A DNA stretch of 11,360 nt from NCBI GenBank assembly GCA_025356615.1, contig JANXSH010000149.1, forward strand, positions 1-11,360. Reading direction: 5' to 3'. The stretch comes from Planctomycetia bacterium (lineage in GTDB: Bacteria; Planctomycetota; Planctomycetia; Gemmatales; Gemmataceae). The notes beneath the pieces are model-generated. The model was given only the letters and a program-made list of their open reading frames with translations, made no database searches and had not been told where the DNA came from. This document shows positions 6,953 to 11,360 of this stretch, piece after piece. The translations under genes and the position numbers were made by a program. Position 1 is the stretch's first letter, and every line of letters starts with the position of its first letter.

Positions 6953-7240
6953 ATGGCGAAGAAGACGACGTGTCCGATTTCGCGGGTTGCTTTCCTGAGC
7001 AAAGCACCGAAGATCAAAATCCAGATCGGCGAACACAAGTTCGACGCAATCCCGAGGCAGTTCGGGACAGGCTCGCTGGGCTGGAACGTCAACGGCAAGA
7101 TCAGCATCGAGATCGACGGGATCGAAGTGCCCGTGCAGGTCGGCTTGAACCTGACTCTCGTGGGCAGCAAAGAATTGCCCGGCATGGAAGCCGCCTCAGC
7201 CAGCGCGGGCGATGGGGCTGTTGCGCAGGATATCGCCTAG
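6953..7240 (+). CDS. Small conserved-looking protein of unknown function
   Basis: The protein is 95 residues from ATG 6953, with a good purine-rich ribosome-binding site (GAGGGAGGG, 6936-6944) 8 nt upstream. I do not recognise a family. It starts basic (MAKKTTCPISR) and then shows alternating polar/hydrophobic stretches that predict beta strands: PKIKIQIGEHKFDAI (19-33), GWNVNGKISIEIDG (43-56) and VPVQVGLNLTLVGS (59-72). A small, Ala-rich tail follows. It has no signal peptide, no transmembrane segment and only one Cys. It lies 28 bp after the ADP-ribosylglycohydrolase gene in the same direction, so the two probably share a transcript. Its last 45 bp overlap the 3' end of the NUDIX gene on the other strand. 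The good ribosome-binding site and operon-like spacing argue that it is real; function is unknown. Confidence 0.7.
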   Translation: MAKKTTCPISRVAFLSKAPKIKIQIGEHKFDAIPRQFGTGSLGWNVNGKISIEIDGIEVPVQVGLNLTLVGSKELPGMEAASASAGDGAVAQDIA

Positions 7241-7597
7241 TCCTGGATCCTCGACGCGGGTGTGTGCGATCAGCGGCGCAAGCCAGATGCGTTGGCGCAT
7301 TCCCGCTTCGGGGTAGGAGTCTACCGCGCTGGTGACGTTCATCGCGAACAGGATGACGTGGCAGACGAACCCGTCCTTTTCGTAGACGTAACTTCCGAGA
7401 GGTTCGCCCTGGAGGAGGCCGACGAGGCCGGCCTCTTCCCAGGCTTCCTGGAGGGCGATTTCGCCGGCCGATTTGCCCGGTTCGATGCACCCCTTGGGGA
7501 CGACCCAACGCTTCCCGTTCCGCGAGGTGACGAGGCAGATCTGGCCGTTCTTTACGGCCACGACGCCGGCCTGGCGGATCACTGGTTGGTTGGCCAT
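7196..7597 (-). CDS. NUDIX hydrolase (DIPP/Nudix_Hydrolase_9-like)
   Basis: The protein is 133 residues. NUDIX enzymes cleave nucleoside diphosphates linked to another moiety, or diphosphoinositol and diadenosine polyphosphates, with magnesium. The NUDIX box runs from Gly36 to Leu58: GCIEPGKSAGEIAL then QEAWEEAGL. The catalytic EAWEE core (Glu51, Glu54, Glu55) and Gly57 are present. Two consensus positions differ: the first Glu is Lys42 and the Arg of REUXEE is Gln50. The preceding RWVVPKG (30-36) and following EPLGSYVYEKDG (65-76) resemble the small DIPP-like bacterial subfamily, whose substrates are varied, so no specific substrate is claimed. The start is ATG 7597 on the reverse strand, with only a weak G-rich site upstream. 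It is convergent with, and overlaps by 45 bp, the small gene at 6953, and is divergent from the receiver-GAF gene. Confidence 0.92.
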   Translation of the reverse strand: MANQPVIRQAGVVAVKNGQICLVTSRNGKRWVVPKGCIEPGKSAGEIALQEAWEEAGLVGLLQGEPLGSYVYEKDGFVCHVILFAMNVTSAVDSYPEAGMRQRIWLAPLIAHTRVEDPGLGDILRNSPIARAG

Positions 7598-7762
7598 CGT
7601 TATCGACCCCGAGAAGTGTTCAGTCTCGTGCTGTGTTCATTATCCTATCTACCGGCGTCAGGATGCGATCCCGATCCGGGGAATTCACGAGAAATACATC
7701 TATCGCCCCATCGCCTATACCCGATTCGACAAGACTTGTCCATCGCGAGCGGTCGCATGGGT
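7598..7762. other. Non-coding part of the NUDIX / receiver-GAF divergent region
   Basis: The 374-bp gap 7598-7971 separates the divergent NUDIX and receiver-GAF genes. Bases 7763-7952 are palindromic element B copy 2. The remaining left part is less GC-rich than its surroundings and should hold the NUDIX promoter. On the minus strand a GATAAT-like string lies near 7640-7650, without a good -35 partner. I see no coding region, RNA gene or clear operator here. Confidence 0.5.
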
Positions 7763-7952
7763 ATCTACAAGAATAAAGGGTGAGGTCTCTCAGCGGCTGA
7801 CCCCACCCCCCAGCCCCCTCCCCTAAAAGGGAGGGGGAGCAATACCAGCGAATGGTTGACTTCACACCTTCAGACATGCCTCTGGCTCCCCCTCCCCTAA
7901 AGGGGAGGGGGCTGGGGGGTGGGGTCAACCGCTGAGAGACCTCACCTTTACT
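7763..7952. repeat. Nested palindromic element B, copy 2 (MITE-like)
   Basis: The inner arms 7810-7840 and 7885-7915, and the contiguous outer arms 7779-7809 and 7916-7946, give about 62-nt inverted repeats with only a few mismatches. Each inner arm also folds alone (CCCCCTCCC with GGGAGGGGG around a TAAA-type loop). The inner-arm sequence and the centre (GACTTCACACCTTCAG, then CATGCCTC) match copy 1 near 3590-3843. The left outer flank, about 7760-7785 (GTATCTACAAGAATAAAGGG), matches the reversed right flank of copy 1. It carries no coding capacity. Its right end lies only about 4 nt from the first AGGAG of the receiver-GAF gene. Confidence 0.85.
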
Positions 7953-7955
7953 CCC

Positions 7956-7966
7956 AGGAGAAGGAG
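7956..7966 (+). promoter_or_regulatory. Double ribosome-binding site of the receiver-GAF gene
   Basis: AGGAG (7956-7960) is followed directly by AAGGAG (7961-7966), 11 and 5 nt before ATG 7972. Both start right where palindromic element B ends. Confidence 0.65.
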
Positions 7967-7971
7967 CAATC

Positions 7972-9213
7972 ATGTCCGTCAGCGAGTCGGCCGAGACGGT
8001 GCTGATCGTAGATGATGAGGATTCGGTCCGCCGCACCTTCCGCGAGTGGCTCGGCGGCGCGAACCTGGGCTGCCGGGTGCTGACGGCCACCGACGCCGCA
8101 TCGGCGCTCGCGCTGGCGGACCAGAACGTGATCGACCTGGCGATCCTCGACTGGAACCTCGGAGCGGGCCAGGACGGCCTCCAGTTGCTCGAGGATCTGA
8201 CCGCATTTCACCCCGACGTAGTCGCCATCCTGGTGACTGGTTACGCCAACCAGGCAACGCCGCTCATGGCCATGCGGATGGGCGTCCGCGACTATCTCGA
8301 TAAGAATCAGCACCTCACACGCGAAACGTTCCTCGGGGCGGTCGCGCGCCAACTCGACCGGATCCGCCCCGCCCGGCGCGAGAAGCGCCTCGCGCAGGGG
8401 CTATCCGCCTTTCGCGCCGCCGTCGAGCGCATTCTACCCCTGGTGCGGACGGCCGCCGCGCTCCACGATCCCGTGCCCCTCCCGACGGCGATTCGGAGCC
8501 TCTTCGCGTTCCTGAGCCGGATCACCGGGGCGACCGGGGGTGTCCTCGTCGTCTACACCGGCGAAACGAGTCGCGCCTACGACGCGGAGGGCCGACCGAT
8601 GGAGGGCGCGGTCGTGCCCGTCAACCGCTCTCTCGCGGGCTGGGTTCTCGGGATGCAGGAGCCAGCGTTGCTCGACCGGCCCGATCGACTGGCGGCAGAC
8701 GGCAGCGTTGAATTGCAAGCGTTCGAGCGCGGCGTGCGACAAATCCTTGCCGCGCCGATCACCATGTCGCCGGGGGTGCAAGTGGTCCTCGAACTGCTCG
8801 ACAAGAAGGACGATCCCGGCTTCACGGAGTCCGATCGAGAGTTGGTCCGCGCGAGCGCCGAACTGGGGGGCGAGTTGTTACGGCAGGCGCTCGCCGAGCA
8901 TCAAACGCATCGCCTGCTCTCCGACGCCATGTCTGCCGCCATGCACGTCGGGGACGAAGTGGCCCGGACGATGAGTCCCATCAGCGGGGGCACGGACGCC
9001 CCGACCGATGTCGTGCTGGAGCAACTCCAGCGGGGTCTCCGAGAGGGGCAGGACGGCGGACCGGATGCGCAGACCACCATCCGCCTCGCCGAGTCGATTC
9101 GCGTCCTCGCGGTCCGCTACGGCCCCTCCGCCGTCGATCACTGCCTGCGGCTCATCGAGGATCTCCGCCGACTGCTCGACGAAGTCTCCGGCACCGGGGA
9201 GGTGACGGCGTGA
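7972..9213 (+). CDS. Response-regulator receiver plus GAF-like protein, no DNA-binding output
   Basis: The protein is 413 residues. Residues about 9-125 are a CheY-type receiver: acidic pair Asp14-Asp15 (IVDDED), phospho-acceptor Asp60 (LAILDWNL), Thr89 (ILVTGY) and Lys111 (YLDKN). The full phosphorylation set is therefore present. A helical, Arg-rich linker (about 126-165) leads to a GAF-like sensor domain at about 168-306, with TGATGGVLVVYTG (185-197), VVPVNRSLAGWVLGMQEPAL (214-233), ILAAPITM (258-265) and the typical closing FTESDRELVRASAELGGELL (284-303). The last 100 residues are charged and helical (for example IRLAESIRVLAVRYG, 370-384), of no family I recognise. There is no HTH, histidine-kinase, GGDEF or HD-GYP output, so it probably acts through protein contact. 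The downstream subtilase overlaps it by 4 bp, making the protease the obvious candidate partner (inference). No cognate kinase is in the window. Confidence 0.88.
   Translation: MSVSESAETVLIVDDEDSVRRTFREWLGGANLGCRVLTATDAASALALADQNVIDLAILDWNLGAGQDGLQLLEDLTAFHPDVVAILVTGYANQATPLMAMRMGVRDYLDKNQHLTRETFLGAVARQLDRIRPARREKRLAQGLSAFRAAVERILPLVRTAAALHDPVPLPTAIRSLFAFLSRITGATGGVLVVYTGETSRAYDAEGRPMEGAVVPVNRSLAGWVLGMQEPALLDRPDRLAADGSVELQAFERGVRQILAAPITMSPGVQVVLELLDKKDDPGFTESDRELVRASAELGGELLRQALAEHQTHRLLSDAMSAAMHVGDEVARTMSPISGGTDAPTDVVLEQLQRGLREGQDGGPDAQTTIRLAESIRVLAVRYGPSAVDHCLRLIEDLRRLLDEVSGTGEVTA
9198..9202 (+). promoter_or_regulatory. Ribosome-binding site supporting the GTG start at 9210
   Basis: GGAGG lies 7 nt before GTG 9210, inside the end of the receiver-GAF gene. 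It supports a GTG start overlapping the previous stop (GTGA). There is no in-frame ATG before the catalytic Asp segment. Confidence 0.65.
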
Positions 9214-10058
9214 GTCGCCCCGCCGACGTATTCGCGGACCTGCTACACCCCGAGCGCCTCCTGGCCGATCCGCGCGCGACGGGCCGGGGGGTGCGTGTCT
9301 GCGTGATCGATTCCGGAGTCGATCACGCCCGGCTCAGGGCACGCTGCGAGGCGCGCGGGCATCCACTCCTGCCGATCGAAGGTGCCCTCTTTCGTGATGC
9401 CGACACGACCCCGCAGCCGGACCCCGGCCAGCCGTCGAACCCGCACGGGACCACGGTGGCGGACATCGTCCTGACGGTCGCGCCGGGGGTTCAACTCTTT
9501 TCCGCCGACGTGTTCGGCCCACAAGGATCGTGCGACGTTCGCGTCCTCATTCGGGCCATTCGCCACGCGATGGACGTTTGGGGATGCCATGTCATCAATC
9601 TCTCGCTCGGCATCGTCGAGCAGCGACTCCAGCCGGTGCAGGCCCGGCTCGAGCTGATGCGCACGGTCGAGGAGGCGTATTACCGCGATGTCCTCGTCGT
9701 GGCGGCTGCCCACAACGACCACCCGTCCACGCGGAGTTACCCCGCCGTGTTCGCCCCGCCTCTCCTGTCCGTGGGACGCGGCGAATTCGCCGACCCGATC
9801 GAGTTCTCCTACGATTTGCACGACCAGATCGAGTTCCGCGCCCACGCGAGGGCGTACTTCGGCCCCCTCGCCTCGACCCCGGCGACGAGCTGGGCCGCGC
9901 CGCACCTCGCCGGGATCGCGGCGCGGATCCTGTCGCTCCATCCGGGACTGAAGCCGTTCGAGATGAAGGCGATCCTGTATTGGATCCAGCAGGCGCGTCA
10001 ATCGGGCAGGTCGTCGAATAACGTCGGCCTCGGCGGGGGGAACGAGGGGGACTCGTAG
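9210..10058 (+). CDS. Subtilisin-like serine protease (peptidase S8), signal-less
   Basis: The protein is 282 residues. The S8 triad is intact: Asp34 in VCVIDSGVDH (30-39), His79 in NPHGTTVAD (77-85) and Ser227 in TPATSWAAPHLAG (223-235). The last departs from the common GTSMAAPHVAG by having Ala before the Thr and Trp after the Ser. HVINLSLG (127-134) and the oxyanion-hole Asn169 in VVAAAHND (163-170) are also present. There is no signal peptide, no I9 propeptide and no C-terminal extra domain; the catalytic fold begins about 25 residues from the start. It should therefore be cytoplasmic and not be activated by the usual propeptide removal. Its GTG start overlaps the stop of the receiver-GAF gene (GTGA), implying translational coupling and perhaps stoichiometric production. 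Its last 20 codons (Gly/Ser/Asn-rich tail) overlap the ribonuclease HI gene on the other strand. The target is unknown; regulated proteolysis or peptide maturation are both possible. Confidence 0.9.
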   Translation: MSRPADVFADLLHPERLLADPRATGRGVRVCVIDSGVDHARLRARCEARGHPLLPIEGALFRDADTTPQPDPGQPSNPHGTTVADIVLTVAPGVQLFSADVFGPQGSCDVRVLIRAIRHAMDVWGCHVINLSLGIVEQRLQPVQARLELMRTVEEAYYRDVLVVAAAHNDHPSTRSYPAVFAPPLLSVGRGEFADPIEFSYDLHDQIEFRAHARAYFGPLASTPATSWAAPHLAGIAARILSLHPGLKPFEMKAILYWIQQARQSGRSSNNVGLGGGNEGDS

Positions 10059-10519
10059 CCCACATCCGGCGGAAGAGAAGCACCGTGGGCAGCCTGTTTC
10101 GCTAGTCGATCGCACCGCTCGTTGCCAGGTTCGCCGCTATGACTCTTGACCCAGGTGAACTTTACCTCGTGAACTTCGCAGAGCTTCAACAACTCGTCCC
10201 AGAGGTCGGCGTTGGCTGCGGCTACCTTATCGCCACGATACCATCCGACCATGCGCCACCGCCGCATCTGTCCATTCCTTACGCCATCGACGACGTAGGT
10301 GGCATCGCTGTGGACTTCCACGGAGCAGGACACTTTAAGGGCTTTTAGAGCCTCGATGGCCGCCATCAACTCCATGCGGTTGTTCGTCGTAAGGCGATAA
10401 CCACCTGACAGTTCACGCTGAATGTCGCCATAGACGAGGACGGCACCATAGCCCCCTCGCCCAGGGTTGCCGACGCAGGCACCGTCGATCCAAATGTTGA
10501 CGAGCTTTCTGATACTCAT
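9998..10519 (-). CDS. rnhA: Ribonuclease HI
   Basis: The protein is 173 residues, with the start at ATG 10519 (reverse strand). A GGAGG (10530-10534 reversed) lies 10 nt upstream, and this N-terminus (MSIRKLVNIWIDGACVGNPG) matches the family. The longer open frame to 10678 adds 53 residues, part of which merely translate inverted repeat C, so I reject that start. Ribonuclease HI cleaves the RNA strand of RNA-DNA hybrids with two magnesium ions in replication and R-loop removal. Catalytic residues are Asp12 (WIDGACVGNPG), Glu50 (TTNNRMELMAAIEAL), Asp72 (VHSDATYVVDGV) and Asp137 (NERCDRLAKQAA), and the flexible-loop His127 (VKSHSGEPGNE) is present. The basic segment RRWRMVGWYRGDKV (86-99) fits the substrate-binding handle region. 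The C-terminus runs about 28 residues past the fold as a Pro-rich tail ending PTLFDDLPD, encoded opposite the end of the subtilase gene. A TTGTCA string near 10565-10570 (reversed) could be a -35 element, with only a weak -10. Confidence 0.95.
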   Translation of the reverse strand: MSIRKLVNIWIDGACVGNPGRGGYGAVLVYGDIQRELSGGYRLTTNNRMELMAAIEALKALKVSCSVEVHSDATYVVDGVRNGQMRRWRMVGWYRGDKVAAANADLWDELLKLCEVHEVKFTWVKSHSGEPGNERCDRLAKQAAHGASLPPDVGYESPSFPPPRPTLFDDLPD

Positions 10520-10529
10520 AGGGTTGATT

Positions 10530-10534
10530 CCTCC
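10530..10534 (-). promoter_or_regulatory. Ribosome-binding site deciding the rnhA start
   Basis: On the minus strand this is GGAGG, 10 nt before ATG 10519. It supports the shorter 173-residue ribonuclease HI over the longer open frame. Confidence 0.5.
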
Positions 10535-10611
10535 ATGAGCTACAGTGTGCAAACGTTCATACGCTGACAAGAGGGATTCCGGCCAGAATTTCGAGAAATG
10601 TCTTGCGAGAT

Positions 10612-10723
10612 TCGTAGGGTGGTTCGGGCGGAGCGAGGCCCACCGGCACTTCACTTGCTCCACCCCTACCTTTGACACGAGGGGCAGTCTGGTGGGCCTC
10701 GCTCCGCTCGACCCACCCTACGA
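10612..10723. repeat. Inverted repeat C (33-nt arms, GTAGGGTGGGTCGAG type)
   Basis: Bases 10612-10644 and 10691-10723 are reverse complements at 31 of 33 positions, around a 46-nt centre. Just outside the arms, TCTTGC (10601-10606) and GCAAGA (10724-10729) extend the pairing after a short gap. The arm contains GGAGCGAGGCCCACC, a dispersed repeat style I recall from many bacterial genomes, often mistaken for coding sequence because it translates to strings such as VGWVERSEAH. It occupies half of the 231-bp gap between rnhA and the sigma-54 activator gene and could fold in transcripts from either side. The rest of the gap (10520-10611 and 10724-10750) shows only the rnhA leader. Confidence 0.8.
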
Positions 10724-10750
10724 GCAAGAGCGTTGCGCGCCGAAGCGATG

Positions 10751-11360
10751 TCACGTCGCGATCCCCAGATCCGCGATGCGTCGGTACAGCGAACTCAGCC
10801 CGATGTCGAGCCGCCGGGCGGCTTCCTTCTTGTCCGGCGTCTGGCGGAGGATGCGCTCGATGTGCTGCTTCTCGAAGCGCTCGACGGCCTGGGTCAGGGC
10901 ATCGACGAGGGACGGGTCGCCCTCGGACGGGGCGAGGTCCGGGGGCAGGTCGCCGGGGCACACCATCGGCCCCTCGCCGAGGATGACCGCGCGCTGGAGG
11001 GCGTTGTCCAGCTCGCGGACGTTGCCGCGCCACCGGCACGCGAGCAGGATTTGCATCGCCTCGTGCGTCACGCCGCGAATCTTCTTTCCCAGAGTCGTGG
11101 CGTGGCGCGCGAGGAGGTGTTCGACGAGTGCCGGGATGTCTTCGCGGCGCTCGCGCAGCGGGGGAATGGGGATGCAGACGACGTTGAGACGGTAGTAGAG
11201 GTCTTCGCGGAATCGGCCAGCCTCGACCTCGCTCATGAGATCCTTGTTGGTCGCCGCGAGGACGCGGGCCTCGACGCGGACGGTCTCGTTCGCCCCGACG
11301 GGGAGGACTTCCTTTTGCTCGATGGCGCGCAGGAGTTTGGCCTGCGTCGCCAGCGGCATC
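10751..11360 (-). CDS. Sigma-54-dependent transcriptional activator, 5'-partial
   Basis: The frame is open to the window edge, and the first visible Met (11359, reversed) lies inside the AAA+ domain just after the expected Walker B motif, so it is not the start. Numbering the 202 visible residues from it, the landmarks are MPLATQAKLLRAIEQKEVLP (1-20), VRVLAATNKDL (sensor I, 31-41), GRFREDLYYRLNV (48-60, with candidate arginine-finger residues), PPLRERREDI (66-75) and WRGNVRELDNALQRAVIL (sensor II, 110-127). A Fis-type helix-turn-helix follows at about 158-199 (EKQHIERILRQTPDKKEAAR, then LGLS-like spacing and LYRRIADLGI). Proteins of this group use ATP hydrolysis to open sigma-54 promoters. 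The N-terminal sensory domain, the Walker A motif and the GAFTGA loop lie outside the window, so the signal and targets cannot be read. It is read toward rnhA but separated from it by 231 bp and inverted repeat C, so co-transcription is doubtful. Confidence 0.93.
   Translation of the reverse strand, partial: MPLATQAKLLRAIEQKEVLPVGANETVRVEARVLAATNKDLMSEVEAGRFREDLYYRLNVVCIPIPPLRERREDIPALVEHLLARHATTLGKKIRGVTHEAMQILLACRWRGNVRELDNALQRAVILGEGPMVCPGDLPPDLAPSEGDPSLVDALTQAVERFEKQHIERILRQTPDKKEAARRLDIGLSSLYRRIADLGIAT

Noticed and set aside
7620..8090. Minus-strand open frame of 156 codons across element B copy 2 and the receiver-GAF start
   Set aside because: It translates the repeat (PPPSPLPFRGGG-type string) and the antisense of a clear gene.
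10139..10348. Plus-strand 69-codon open frame opposite rnhA
   Set aside because: It is fully antisense to the conserved ribonuclease HI core, with no independent support.
10520..10678. N-terminal extension of ribonuclease HI to a 226-residue frame
   Set aside because: The added residues partly translate inverted repeat C. The shorter start has a ribosome-binding site and the family N-terminus.

Overview
The window is about 11.4 kb of GC-rich DNA. Its gene mix suggests a planctomycete, most plausibly of the Gemmata type: a G8/CEMIP-like secreted beta-helix protein, a cadherin/CSPG-repeat protein, dispersed palindromic repeats, and many small transcription units that change strand. This assignment is an inference from gene style and repeats. 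No rRNA or other phylogenetic marker is present, and I found no tRNA, CRISPR array, transposase or prophage gene.

Layout. Positions 1-930 (+) hold a cyclase-family hydrolase whose frame is open to the window edge. Positions 931-1184 are an intergenic segment carrying an inverted repeat with 28-nt perfect arms. Positions 1185-3551 (+) encode a 788-residue exported G8 plus beta-helix protein resembling animal CEMIP/TMEM2. Positions 3552-3945 are non-coding and filled mostly by the first copy of a nested palindromic element. Positions 3946-5457 (+) encode a protein with a CSPG/cadherin-like repeat and two W-rich modules. Its stop lies 1 bp from the stop of a cytidine deaminase (5459-5863, -). 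A 140-bp divergent region with a near-perfect palindrome separates the deaminase from an ADP-ribosylglycohydrolase (6004-6924, +), which is followed by a small unknown gene (6953-7240, +). That gene overlaps the tail of a NUDIX hydrolase (7196-7597, -) by 45 bp. The non-coding stretch 7598-7971 holds the second copy of the palindromic element.

Positions 7972-10058 (+) form a tight two-gene unit. A receiver-GAF protein without a DNA-binding output overlaps by 4 bp a signal-less subtilisin-family (S8) protease with a complete catalytic triad. The protease tail overlaps by 61 bp the tail of a ribonuclease HI gene (9998-10519, -). Another inverted repeat (10612-10723) follows, and the window ends inside the AAA+ domain of a sigma-54-dependent activator (10751-11360, -).

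How the genes fit together. The most suggestive unit is the receiver-GAF/subtilase pair, which could couple a phosphorylation or ligand signal to intracellular proteolysis. The deaminase, ADP-ribosylglycohydrolase and NUDIX genes are all nucleotide or ADP-ribose enzymes, but they sit in separate transcription units, so a shared pathway is only a weak inference. Three unrelated families of imperfect palindromes occupy nearly all of the larger gaps between genes, and one copy abuts the ribosome-binding region of the receiver-GAF gene.
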